The notes beneath the pieces are model-generated. The model was not told where the DNA came from. It searched no databases and was given only the letters and a program-made list of their open reading frames with translations. This document shows positions 1-6,292 of a stretch of DNA of 10,353 nt, piece by piece. Position numbers and translations under genes: made by a program. Source of the stretch: Patescibacteria group bacterium (lineage in GTDB: Bacteria; Patescibacteriota; Minisyncoccia; JAHIHE01); contig JAHIHE010000027.1 in the NCBI GenBank assembly GCA_018899995.1, forward strand, positions 1-10,353. Reading direction: 5' to 3'. Numbering within the stretch: position 1 is the first letter of the stretch; every line of letters begins with the position of its first letter.

Positions 1-43
1 TAATTGTTATATTGTTTAATTGTTATATTGTTTAATTGAATTT
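1..43. repeat. AT-rich tandem repeat before corA
   Basis: A unit close to TAATTGTTATATTGTT occurs twice in tandem, then continues into the first codons of the corA frame. The 18-mer at 15-32 recurs exactly at 4797-4814 just before recR. The TATATT within it resembles a -10 hexamer, so the repeat may also supply promoter sequence; that part is inference. Confidence 0.6.
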
Positions 44-961
44 ATGATGAAAATAATCACTGAAAATAAATTCTGCTGGATTGACATTGAAAAACCAGAC
101 AAAGACGACCTGCAGTTTCTAAAAACCAATTTTAAAATTAAAGATTCCGTGCTTAGCCGGCTTATCCCGCCGATAAAAAGAGCGGAGCTGGAGAATTATA
201 CGGATTATCTTTTTATAATTCTTCATTTCCCTAATTTTGATTCAAGGAGCGCGGCCAATGAACCGGAAGAGCTTGATCTCATAATCACAAAAAATACCCT
301 GATAACCTGTCATAACGGAGGAATAAGCGAGCATCTGAAGTTTTACAGAATCACCAAAGACAACTTGGCAGAGCGCAAAAAATATTTGGGCAAGGGCCAT
401 ACGCACCTGCTTTATCATCTGCTTGACTGCATTATTGACACCCGCCTGCCGATGCTGGACCATATCGCGGAAAATATCAAAAAAATAGAAGAGCAGGCGT
501 TCAGGGGCCCGAATCGGCAGGTACTTGAACAAATAGCGTTTATTAAAAGAGATATCATCAGTTTCAGAAGCATTATACAGCCCCAGCGCGCGGTCATAGA
601 ATCGCTGATACGCAAAGTTGATCGGTTGTTCGGCGGAAAAATATTTGAAGTGGACGCCCAAGAAGTTATCGGTTCCAATATCAAGGTCTGGAACACCCTT
701 GAACATCATAAAGAAATGATAGAAGCGATTGAGGCGACTTCAAGCGAGCTTTTGTCGTATCGCCTAAACGAAACAATGAAAATATTGACCGTGGTTTCGG
801 TAATTCTGATGCCGATGGCCTTAATCGCAAATTTATGGGGAATGAATCTGGAAAAAATGCCATTTACCGAAAACCCGACCGGCTTTTGGCTGATAATCGC
901 TTTACTGGTTTTAACGGGCGTGGTTTTGACGATTTATTTCAAAATTAAAAAGTGGCTGTAA
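44..961 (+). CDS. corA: CorA-family divalent cation (Mg2+) transporter
   Basis: Inner-membrane channel-like transporter for Mg2+ or a related divalent metal, homopentameric in known family members. Numbering from the ATG at 44 gives 305 residues. The N-terminal two thirds is a charged cytoplasmic domain with long helices (about 110-240). It is followed by two C-terminal membrane segments at about 246-264 and 281-299. The family signature Gly-Met-Asn lies at 266-268 at the end of the first segment, here preceded by Trp (LWGMN) rather than the usual Tyr. A basic tail (KIKKWL) closes the protein. The frame opens at a TTG at 20, but that would encode a hydrophobic extension inside an AT repeat, so ATG 44 or 47 is preferred. 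No Shine-Dalgarno sequence is visible. The length suits the family. The family assignment is secure; the exact metal is not. Confidence 0.9.
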   Translation: MMKIITENKFCWIDIEKPDKDDLQFLKTNFKIKDSVLSRLIPPIKRAELENYTDYLFIILHFPNFDSRSAANEPEELDLIITKNTLITCHNGGISEHLKFYRITKDNLAERKKYLGKGHTHLLYHLLDCIIDTRLPMLDHIAENIKKIEEQAFRGPNRQVLEQIAFIKRDIISFRSIIQPQRAVIESLIRKVDRLFGGKIFEVDAQEVIGSNIKVWNTLEHHKEMIEAIEATSSELLSYRLNETMKILTVVSVILMPMALIANLWGMNLEKMPFTENPTGFWLIIALLVLTGVVLTIYFKIKKWL

Positions 962-1196
962 GCGCTTGCTTCGCGAGTTAAATTTAAAAATCAAAATGAA
1001 AGAAGGGAAATGACAGGTTAGAGGTTATATGCGGAATGAAAGTAAGCAGTCAATTTTAATTTAATAGTTTCTAATTGAGGAAATAGAAATATAGCGTGAT
1101 TCAGACGGCCGTCAAAAAGACGAGATAAAGTAAACAAAAATAATTTTTAAAAAAGTATTACTATGTAGAAAAATTTGTATTTTGTTTGTGATTTGT

Positions 1197-1233
1197 CCCG
1201 AGTATTTATGGTGAGTTTATCGAACCACTCGGG
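1197..1233. repeat. Small dispersed palindrome
   Basis: The outer arms CCCGAGT (1197-1203) and ACTCGGG (1227-1233) are perfect complements, and TGGT/ACCA forms a second pairing inside. There is no T-run after either side, so this is not a normal terminator. It looks like a mobile or REP-like intergenic palindrome. Confidence 0.5.
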
Positions 1234-1304
1234 ATTGAAATTTGGAATTTTAAAAATTTTCATTGAAAATTGGCACTTAAAAGTTGAAGATTTTTATCCT
1301 TGCA

Positions 1305-1333
1305 TTGTCATTTTTCATTTTGATATTTACATT
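1305..1333 (+). promoter_or_regulatory. Possible cysS promoter giving a nearly leaderless mRNA
   Basis: TTGTCA (1305-1310) and TACATT (1328-1333) are separated by 17 bases. Transcription would start at about 1340, on or next to the cysS ATG at 1341. No Shine-Dalgarno site precedes cysS, which would fit a leaderless message. The -10 box matches only 4 of 6 consensus bases, so this is tentative. Confidence 0.35.
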
Positions 1334-1340
1334 TTAAATT

Positions 1341-2720
1341 ATGAAATTATACAACACCCTTTCCCGTAAAAAAGAAGAGTTCAAACCCATAAATCCGCCG
1401 AATGTGGGATTGTACACTTGCGGACCGACGGTTTATTGGTCAACTCATATCGGCCATATGAGCAAATATGTCGGCGACGATATTCTGCGACGCGCGCTTT
1501 TATACAACGGCTACAAAGTAAAGCATGTTATGAATGTCACCGATGTGGGGCATTTGACTTCTGACGAAGATGCCGGCGAAGACAAAATGGAAAAAGGCGC
1601 GAAGCGCGAAGGACTGACGGTCTGGGAAGTGGCGAAAAAATACGAAAAAGAATTTTTTGGCGCGATGGACGCTTTAAACGCGCTTCGGCCAGATGTTGTC
1701 GCGCGGGCGACTGAACATATCGCCGAACAAATAGAATTGATAAAGCGGCTGGAGCAAAATGGCTATACCTATGAGACGGACGCGGCTGTTTTTTTTGATG
1801 TTTCAAAATTTCCCGAATATTGGAAGCTTTCCGGACAAAAACTTGAAGAAAAAAAAATCGGCGCGAGAGAAGATGTTTTTATTGACAAACAGAAAAAAAA
1901 TCCTTACGATTTCGCGCTTTGGTTCAAAAGAACCGGACGTTTCGCAAACCATACGATGCACTGGAAGTCTCCCTGGGGAGACGGGTTCCCTGGCTGGCAT
2001 ATTGAATGCTCGGCAATGTCTATGAAATATCTTGGTGAAAGTTTTGACATACATACCGGAGGCATTGACCATATCGGCGTGCACCATCCTGCGGAAATCG
2101 CGCAAAGCGAAGGAGCAACTGGAAAACCGTTCGTAAAATACTGGATTCATCGCGTCTTTATAATGATAGACGGACAAAAAATGAGCAAAAGCTTGGGAAA
2201 CTTCTTCACACTTAAAGACATAACCGAGCGAGGGTTTAAACCAATGGCCTTGCGCTATCTGCTTTTGACCGCTCACTACCGCACCGGCTTGAATTTTACA
2301 TGGAAATCGCTTGAAGCGGCGCAAAATGCCTTGGATAATTTATACGACATCTTTAAGGAATACGACGAACCGAAAATCGGCTGCGCGGAACTTGAGCGCG
2401 AGTTTTTAAAAGCGATTAACGACGACATGGATACGCCAAAAGCGCTGGCTGTAATGTGGAATTTGATAAAATCAAATTATCCAAGCGCGGCTAAAAAGCA
2501 GTCGCTTTTGAAAATGGACAAAGTTCTGGGCTTGGGTCTGGATAAAGTCAAAAAGAAAACCGCGAAAATACCCGCGGAAGTTAAAGAATTGGTTGCCGAG
2601 CGCGAAAAAGCCAGAAAAGAAAAAAACTGGGTGAAGGCGGATGAATTAAGGAAAAAAATTGAAAAAGAAGGTTTTATGGTTGAAGATATGGATAAGAAAA
2701 CAAAAATAAAGAGCAAATAA
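1341..2720 (+). CDS. cysS: Cysteinyl-tRNA synthetase
   Basis: Class I aminoacyl-tRNA synthetase that charges tRNA-Cys with cysteine using ATP, in the cytoplasm. The 459 residues match the normal family length. The HIGH motif is at 36-39 and the KMSKS motif at 280-284, together forming the ATP site. The zinc site that selects cysteine is present: Cys27 (YTCGPTVY), Cys223 (GWHIECSAM), a His at 248/249 and Glu252. The zinc-site segment reads GGIDHIGVHHPAE instead of the common GGxDLxFPHHENE, but the liganding residues remain. A C-terminal helical, lysine-rich anticodon-binding region ends at 459. The ATG at 1341 is the only good start and the N-terminus (MKLYNTLSRKKEEF) is typical. No Shine-Dalgarno site is seen and no terminator follows directly; the next minus-strand gene begins 6 bases downstream in convergent orientation. 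Confidence 0.97.
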   Translation: MKLYNTLSRKKEEFKPINPPNVGLYTCGPTVYWSTHIGHMSKYVGDDILRRALLYNGYKVKHVMNVTDVGHLTSDEDAGEDKMEKGAKREGLTVWEVAKKYEKEFFGAMDALNALRPDVVARATEHIAEQIELIKRLEQNGYTYETDAAVFFDVSKFPEYWKLSGQKLEEKKIGAREDVFIDKQKKNPYDFALWFKRTGRFANHTMHWKSPWGDGFPGWHIECSAMSMKYLGESFDIHTGGIDHIGVHHPAEIAQSEGATGKPFVKYWIHRVFIMIDGQKMSKSLGNFFTLKDITERGFKPMALRYLLLTAHYRTGLNFTWKSLEAAQNALDNLYDIFKEYDEPKIGCAELEREFLKAINDDMDTPKALAVMWNLIKSNYPSAAKKQSLLKMDKVLGLGLDKVKKKTAKIPAEVKELVAEREKARKEKNWVKADELRKKIEKEGFMVEDMDKKTKIKSK

Positions 2721-2726
2721 AATAAA

Positions 2727-2870
2727 TTACTTGCTCGGCGGTGAAAATCCTGGTGGCATTATTCTACCGCAAAATCCGCATTTCCATGCTTGTCCTACCA
2801 ATAGGTGACCAGGAAATTCTGTTTTTTCAAATAACCCATGCCTACATGTATCTAATTCTGTTTCTGTCAT
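2727..2870 (-). CDS. 47-residue Cys-rich, zinc-ribbon-like small protein
   Basis: A small gene with an ATG at 2868-2870 and a TAA at 2727-2729. The protein starts MTETELDTCRHG and contains Cys9, His11, His22, then Cys31 and Cys34 in WKCGFCGRIMPPG. The CxxC knuckle with upstream Cys/His residues suggests a single zinc-binding ribbon; the function is unknown. Expression signals are unusually good. The sequence AGGAGGTG (minus strand, 2877-2884) ends six bases before the start, and a TTGACA-16-TAAACT promoter lies at 2907-2934. It is convergent with cysS, only 6 bases from its stop, and divergent from the structured region before dnaB. No family was recognised. The zinc role is inferred from the Cys/His pattern, but the combination of promoter, Shine-Dalgarno and start makes a real gene likely. 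Confidence 0.75.
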   Translation of the reverse strand: MTETELDTCRHGLFEKTEFPGHLLVGQAWKCGFCGRIMPPGFSPPSK

Positions 2871-2876
2871 CTTTTA

Positions 2877-2884
2877 CACCTCCT
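2877..2884 (-). promoter_or_regulatory. Consensus Shine-Dalgarno site of the 47-residue gene
   Basis: The minus strand reads AGGAGGTG, fully complementary to the canonical 16S 3' end, with the ATG starting at 2870. It fixes the start of the small gene. It stands out because the other genes in the window lack a visible Shine-Dalgarno site. Confidence 0.8.
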
Positions 2885-2906
2885 ATAAGCTATATTCAAT
2901 AATCGT

Positions 2907-2934
2907 AGTTTACCAGAAAAATAAGTTTTGTCAA
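2907..2934 (-). promoter_or_regulatory. Promoter of the 47-residue gene
   Basis: On the minus strand TTGACA (2929-2934) is followed after 16 bases by TAAACT (2907-2912), and TGG just before the -10 gives an extended -10 element. The expected start near 2900 leaves a leader of about 30 bases that includes the Shine-Dalgarno site. Confidence 0.6.
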
Positions 2935-2976
2935 CCCCAGCACCAAATTCCGCAAGTGAGTTCAATTTTTAGGAAA

Positions 2977-3112
2977 GATAATCTCTCGGTATCGCCTGAC
3001 GGCTCGCTCTTTATTTTAAAGCAATTATATCTAAAGAATTGGTACGGGGTAAATATCTTGTGCATAACAAGAGGACAACCCCCATTTTTCCGAGAAAAGT
3101 GGGGGCTTTTTT
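2977..3112 (+). ncRNA. Candidate structured RNA or attenuator leader upstream of dnaB
   Basis: No gene is credible here, but several hairpins precede a strong terminator. GCC-TGAC-GGC is at 2994-3003. CAATT/AATTG pairs at 3022-3026 and 3037-3041. CTTGT-GCATA-ACAAG is at 3057-3071. GGGGT at 3046-3050 can pair with ACCCC at 3078-3082 and so enclose that last hairpin. This pairing would compete with the 5' arm of the terminator at 3079-3105, as an antiterminator does. A -10-like GATAAT at 2977-2982 could start the RNA, but its -35 is poor. The promoter and identity are unproven, and I do not recognise a known RNA class. Confidence 0.35.
3079..3112 (+). terminator. Intrinsic terminator upstream of dnaB
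   Basis: A 12-pair stem (3079-3090 with 3094-3105, one G-T wobble) with a CGA loop is followed directly by C and six Ts (3107-3112). It is a textbook rho-independent terminator on the plus strand. It ends whatever is transcribed from the 2900-3080 region or reads through from cysS. Confidence 0.85.
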
Positions 3113-3119
3113 GGTATTT

Positions 3120-3184
3120 ACCCCCACACTTAATAAGCGTCTCGAATTCTGCGCTAAAGCGCAACGCTTATTAAGTGTGGGGGT
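3120..3184. repeat. Long palindrome with 21-bp perfect stem
   Basis: Bases 3120-3140 are perfectly complementary to 3164-3184. Inside, TGCGC-TAAA-GCGCA (3150-3163) forms a second hairpin that abuts the right arm, leaving a 9-base single-stranded bulge at 3141-3149. No T-run follows, so it is not a standard terminator. The first bases of its left arm (CCCCCAC, 3121-3127) can also pair with GTGGGGG (3099-3105) of the preceding terminator, so the two structures can compete. Confidence 0.8.
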
Positions 3185-3193
3185 TTACGGAAT

Positions 3194-3221
3194 TTGCAAT
3201 CAATGATATTATTGATATACA
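3194..3221 (+). promoter_or_regulatory. Likely dnaB promoter with a dyad in its spacer
   Basis: TTGCAA (3194-3199), a 16-base spacer and TATACA (3216-3221) are preceded by TGA, an extended -10. The leader to the dnaB ATG would be about 27 bases. ATCAAT (3199-3204) and ATTGAT (3211-3216) form an inverted repeat across the spacer, where a regulator could bind. The -10 box matches only 4 of 6 consensus bases. Confidence 0.45.
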
Positions 3222-3254
3222 AAATTTTCTTGATTCATAATTCAGCTTATTCTT

Positions 3255-4709
3255 ATGCCAGCTAAAAACACAAAGAGTAAAAAAATAATTCCGATTGCGG
3301 ATGTTTCCGCCGCCAATCGCCTGCCGCCGCAAAACATTGAAGCCGAACAGGCGCTTCTGGGCTCTTTGATGCTGGACAAAGACGCGATTGTAAAAATAGA
3401 AAACATAGTTAGGCCGGATGATTTTTACAAGAATCACCATGCCGAAATTTTTCGCGCGATGGTGGAGCTCTACGGCCATCGCGAGCCGATTGATATTTTA
3501 AGCTTGACGAACAAGCTTGAGGAGCAAAATTTATTGGAGCAAATCGGCGGAAGCGCTTATCTGGCAAATTTGGTGAATTCGGTGCCTTCCGCGGCGAGTG
3601 TGGCTTATTACGCCAAAATTATCCAGAAAAAATCGGTTCTGCGGCGCTTGATTAACACCGCCGGGCAAATCTTGACGCTCGGCTACGACGAAAATGAAGA
3701 GGTTGACAATCTTTTAGACGAGGCTGAACAATTAATTTTCGGCATCTCGCAAAAATACCTGAACCAAAGCTTTCTTCATATCAAACCGATTTTAAACGAA
3801 GCGTTTGACCGCATTGACCGCCTGCACCAGAATAAAGGCGAATTTCGGGGCATAGCCACGGGTTTTAAGGATTTGGATATTGCTTTAAACGGACTGCAGA
3901 AGTCGGACTTGATTATTTTGGCCTCGCGGCCGAGCTTGGGCAAAACTTCCCTCGCGCTTGATATAGCGCGCTATGTGTCAACTCAGGGGAAAAAAGCCGT
4001 CGGGGTATTCAGTTTGGAAATGTCCAAAGAGCAGCTTATTGACCGCTTGCTTTGCGCCGAAGCAAAAGTTGACCTGCGGCGACTGCGGAGCGGAACGCTT
4101 TCCTCTGAAGGAGAAAACGACGAATTCAGCCGCTTAAGCCAGGCGATGGACACGCTTGCGGCCGCTCCGATTTATATTGACGACGCCGGCTCCAATAATG
4201 TTATGGCAATGAGAGCTATGGCAAGGCGGCTGCAGGGAGAAGTCGGCCTGGATTTGCTGATAATTGATTATTTGCAGCTGATGCAGAGAGACCGCGAGCA
4301 AAGATACAATCAGCAGGATAATCGGGTGCAGGAACTTGGCGAGATTACCCGTTCGCTGAAGGCGCTGGCAAAAGAATTAAATATCCCGATTATCGCCATT
4401 TCCCAGCTTTCACGCGCGGTTGAATCAAGGCCCGGACAGGAGCCGCGGCTTTCGGATTTGCGCGAAAGCGGAACAATTGAGCAGGACTCCGATGTAGTGC
4501 TTCTTATTTATCGCGAAGACCGGGTAAAGGATAACTCGGATAAAAATGTGGCCGACATCATCATTGCCAAGCACCGGAACGGTCCGGTCGGCAGAATAAA
4601 ACTGTATTTCCGCGAAGAAAGAGCGTCATTTGAAGGTTATACGAATAAATTCAGCGGCTACAACGAATATGTCAATTCCCAGGATTATAAAGACCTAACA
4701 ACGTATTAG
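3255..4709 (+). CDS. dnaB: Replicative DNA helicase DnaB
   Basis: Hexameric ATP-driven helicase that unwinds DNA at the replication fork and recruits primase. The 484 residues fit the family. An N-terminal helical domain starts with the typical PPQNIEAEQALLGSLML (24-40), followed by the linker and a RecA-like motor domain from about 180. Walker A is SRPSLGKTS at 224-232 with Lys230 and Thr231. SLEM with Glu255 supplies the catalytic acid. Walker B is LLIIDYLQLM at 334-343 with Asp338. The glutamine sensor AISQLSR is at 381-387, and the arginine-bearing KHRNGPVG segment is at 439-446. No intein or insertion is seen. ATG 3255 is chosen because the basic N-tail joins the conserved domain directly. 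The upstream terminator, palindrome and promoter suggest separate transcription from cysS. recR follows after a 125-base AT-rich spacer. Confidence 0.97.
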   Translation: MPAKNTKSKKIIPIADVSAANRLPPQNIEAEQALLGSLMLDKDAIVKIENIVRPDDFYKNHHAEIFRAMVELYGHREPIDILSLTNKLEEQNLLEQIGGSAYLANLVNSVPSAASVAYYAKIIQKKSVLRRLINTAGQILTLGYDENEEVDNLLDEAEQLIFGISQKYLNQSFLHIKPILNEAFDRIDRLHQNKGEFRGIATGFKDLDIALNGLQKSDLIILASRPSLGKTSLALDIARYVSTQGKKAVGVFSLEMSKEQLIDRLLCAEAKVDLRRLRSGTLSSEGENDEFSRLSQAMDTLAAAPIYIDDAGSNNVMAMRAMARRLQGEVGLDLLIIDYLQLMQRDREQRYNQQDNRVQELGEITRSLKALAKELNIPIIAISQLSRAVESRPGQEPRLSDLRESGTIEQDSDVVLLIYREDRVKDNSDKNVADIIIAKHRNGPVGRIKLYFREERASFEGYTNKFSGYNEYVNSQDYKDLTTY

Positions 4710-4834
4710 TCAACTTAACAAGTTAGCAATTAAGCAATTTAACAAAACTTAATTTAGCAACTTAACAATTAAGCATTTAGCATTTTTGTTTAGTTGTTTA
4801 ATTGTTATATTGTTAATTTGCTAAATTGATTTCC
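4710..4834. repeat. Degenerate AT-rich repeat array between dnaB and recR
   Basis: The spacer is built from variations of short words such as TTAGCAA, TTAACAA and CAATTAAG in near-tandem order, then repeats the exact 18-mer found at 15-32 (here 4797-4814). A TATATT at 4806-4811 could be the -10 of a recR promoter, but no good -35 is present. It also holds a weak hairpin AACTT-AAC-AAGTT just after dnaB, without a T-run. Confidence 0.6.
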
Positions 4835-5554
4835 ATGCTTCCAAAACCTGTGGAAAATTTAATCAAGCAATTGTCCCGCCTTCCCGGCATTGGGCCGAAA
4901 TTCGCCGAACGCCTTGTATTTTTTTTGGCAGCCGATCCGAAAGAATATATCGCCGCTCTATCGGCCGCGCTTTCCGATTTTAACAAAAAAATCAAACCTT
5001 GTTCAGAGTGCGGAAATATTTCCGAGCAGAATATTTGCCCGATTTGCCAAGACCCCCGGCGCGACAGAACAAAAATCTGCGTTATTGAAAGCGCTTCCGA
5101 TATTTTTGCCATAGAAAAAACCGGCCAATACAAAGGGCTATACCATATTTTGGGAGGCGTAATCAGCCCGCACCGCGACCTGATGCCGGAAAATTTAAGA
5201 ATTAATCAATTGATAAAAAGAATTTCCCTGCCTGCCGGACAGGCAGGCGGCGCAAAAGGAAAAAACGCCAGCGAGAAAATTGAAGAGGTTATCATCGCCA
5301 CCAATCCCAATACTGAAGGCGATGCGACCGCGCTTTATCTCGCAAAAATACTCGCCTCGCTGCCAGCCTCGCCGTCCGACTCGGATCGACCGAGTCAAGA
5401 CGGGAGTCTATGTGGGAAGCTATGGCGAAGCGGGTTGGCGGAACATAAAATAAAAATTACCCGCCTGGCGCGCGGCTTGCCGACCGGGGGAGAATTGGAA
5501 TATATGGATGAAACGACGCTGACCAACGCGTTGACGGGAAGAAAGAAAATTTAA
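4835..5554 (+). CDS. recR: Recombination mediator protein RecR, with two extra segments
   Basis: RecR works with RecF/RecO to load RecA on gapped DNA. From the ATG at 4835 the protein has 239 residues, against about 200 for usual RecR. The N-terminus (MLPKPVENLIKQLSRLPGIG) is the DNA-binding helix-hairpin-helix. The four-Cys zinc finger is at Cys56, 59, 68 and 71. The Toprim domain begins ICVIESASDIFAIE (81-94). The C-terminal Walker B-like segment ITRLARGLPTGGELEYMDE is complete. Two stretches not expected in the family explain the extra length: about 131-142 in the Toprim region and about 174-204 before the C-terminal segment. Both coincide with palindromic DNA and keep the frame. The in-frame TTG at 4826 adds only three residues and is rejected as start. 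A terminator follows at 5576-5604. Confidence 0.93.
   Translation: MLPKPVENLIKQLSRLPGIGPKFAERLVFFLAADPKEYIAALSAALSDFNKKIKPCSECGNISEQNICPICQDPRRDRTKICVIESASDIFAIEKTGQYKGLYHILGGVISPHRDLMPENLRINQLIKRISLPAGQAGGAKGKNASEKIEEVIIATNPNTEGDATALYLAKILASLPASPSDSDRPSQDGSLCGKLWRSGLAEHKIKITRLARGLPTGGELEYMDETTLTNALTGRKKI
5227..5247. repeat. Palindromic repeat inside recR
   Basis: CCTGCCTG (5227-5234) pairs with CAGGCAGG (5240-5247) around CCGGA. It encodes the LPAGQAGG stretch that normal RecR lacks. GC-rich CCTGCC palindromes of this kind are frequent in Patescibacteria genomes, according to what I know of such assemblies. Confidence 0.75.
5372..5403. repeat. Second palindrome inside recR
   Basis: CCGTC (5372-5376) and GACTCGG (5378-5384) pair with CCGAGTC (5390-5396) and GACGG (5399-5403) around an ATCGA loop. 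It lies in the roughly 31-residue extra segment of RecR (5354-5446), which ends in an unrelated stretch (GSLCGKLWRSGLAEHK) before conserved sequence resumes. Confidence 0.7.
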
Positions 5555-5575
5555 CGAAAAAATCTCCTTTAATCC

Positions 5576-5604
5576 AAAACGGCGGCTATCTAGCCGCCGT
5601 TTTT
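5576..5604. terminator. Bidirectional terminator between recR and the signal peptidase-like gene
   Basis: The sequence forms a perfect AAAACGGCGGCT/AGCCGCCGTTTT stem around an ATCT loop, with a T-run on the plus strand and an A-run on the other side that becomes a T-run on the minus strand. It can end both convergent transcripts. The stop codon of the minus-strand gene (5590-5592) lies inside the hairpin. Confidence 0.88.
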
Positions 5605-6162
5605 AATTAGTTCCGCTTTCCCCAAAATATCCTGTTTACCGATTAAACCGAAATGGGTGCTATCAAGCGAACCGGACGCAAGGTTTCCTAAAATTAAGTA
5701 CGCGTTAGCCGGAATTATGCCTTTATAATCCCGTTCGTACAGCGAGAGCATTTTGGATCCTTTTTCGCTTAAACTATAAGATTCGCCTTTTGAATTTTTA
5801 ACCGCTTCGCCGTTTATCAAGATGCGCCAACCAGCTTCGGTTTTTTGAAAAGCAAATTTATCCTCGGGCATCCCTTTGACGATTTTAATCAGCGGCTCCT
5901 CGTTGCCGGCATAAAAATAAACAATTATATCTTCTTTTTTAATTTCATTGCAATCATAATAGCCAAAAAAGATTTTCACGGTCTCGCTAGATTCAATCAA
6001 GCCAGTTAAAGAATTACCGCGAACGATTCTCTCTTCAGTACTGGAAACGCAACCCAAATCCTTAACAATACCTCTTTCTGTTTCAGGAGAAAAAAACTTT
6101 TTATCTGACGAAAGAAAAATCGCAAAAGCAAGCAAACTAACCACAACAAGACCAGATATCAA
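5590..6162 (-). CDS. lepB: Signal peptidase I-like membrane protease (S26)
   Basis: Probable serine-lysine protease that removes signal peptides from exported proteins at the outer face of the membrane. With the TTG at 6160-6162 as start it has 190 residues. A hydrophobic anchor spans about 1-18 (ISGLVVVSLLAFAIFL). The catalytic serine is probably Ser51 in VRGNSLTG, matching the family GxSMxP box. The catalytic lysine is probably Lys93 in LIKIVKGMPED, matching the K-R-V-x-G-x-P-G-D box. The last box is YLILGNLASGSLDSTHFG, a divergent form of GDNxxNSxDSR. A more natural N-terminus lies just upstream but one base out of frame: ATGATGAAAATCC around 6195-6207. Removing one A would give MKSQSIPKTIIIL and then the anchor. 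A TTG start or a frame lesion are therefore both possible. The gene ends inside the terminator shared with recR. Confidence 0.8.
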   Translation of the reverse strand: MISGLVVVSLLAFAIFLSSDKKFFSPETERGIVKDLGCVSSTEERIVRGNSLTGLIESSETVKIFFGYYDCNEIKKEDIIVYFYAGNEEPLIKIVKGMPEDKFAFQKTEAGWRILINGEAVKNSKGESYSLSEKGSKMLSLYERDYKGIIPANAYLILGNLASGSLDSTHFGLIGKQDILGKAELIKNGG

Positions 6163-6234
6163 TATAATTATGGTTTTTGGTATTGATTGGGATTTTCATC
6201 ATCTAAGAAAAATAGAGTTGACACCTATTTTCTC

Positions 6235-6254
6235 TCTTGGCTGCCCGCAGTCGC
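6235..6254. repeat. 20-bp direct repeat, copy 1
   Basis: TCTTGGCTGCCCGCAGTCGC is identical to 6982-7001. On the minus strand both copies can be read as ATAGSQE followed shortly by a stop, so copy 1 looks like the end of a lost coding sequence. The two copies flank the NYN gene in the same orientation, 747 bases apart. Confidence 0.8.
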
Positions 6255-6292
6255 GCTCGGCTCTGACTCGGTGTATTTGCGGACTATAAAAG

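Larger units (their letters stand above)
962..1340. other. Gene-free spacer between corA and cysS with dispersed palindromes
   Basis: This 379-base stretch has no credible gene. A 64-residue frame running into cysS looks like chance. It holds a perfect 10-base dyad GACGGCCGTC at 1104-1113 and a hairpin at 1197-1233, in which CCCGAGT pairs with ACTCGGG and the inner TGGT pairs with ACCA. That hairpin resembles the dispersed GAGTTTATCGAA-type palindromes seen in many bacterial genomes. The last 100 bases are low-complexity AT sequence leading into the cysS promoter. Confidence 0.55.

Noticed and set aside
1175..1369. 64-residue plus-strand frame before cysS
   Set aside because: It overlaps the cysS start, has low-complexity sequence, includes a dispersed palindrome and shows no ribosome site or family features.
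2989..3112. T-box riboswitch: TGGTACGGGG (3040-3049) resembles the T-box TGGTACCGCG and a terminator follows
   Set aside because: Only 8 of 10 bases match, no recognisable Stem I or specifier loop is seen in the short upstream sequence, and the downstream gene is dnaB rather than an amino-acid-related gene.
4710..4825. CRISPR array in the dnaB-recR spacer
   Set aside because: The repeats are short, degenerate and spaced by only a few bases, with no unique spacers and no cas genes.
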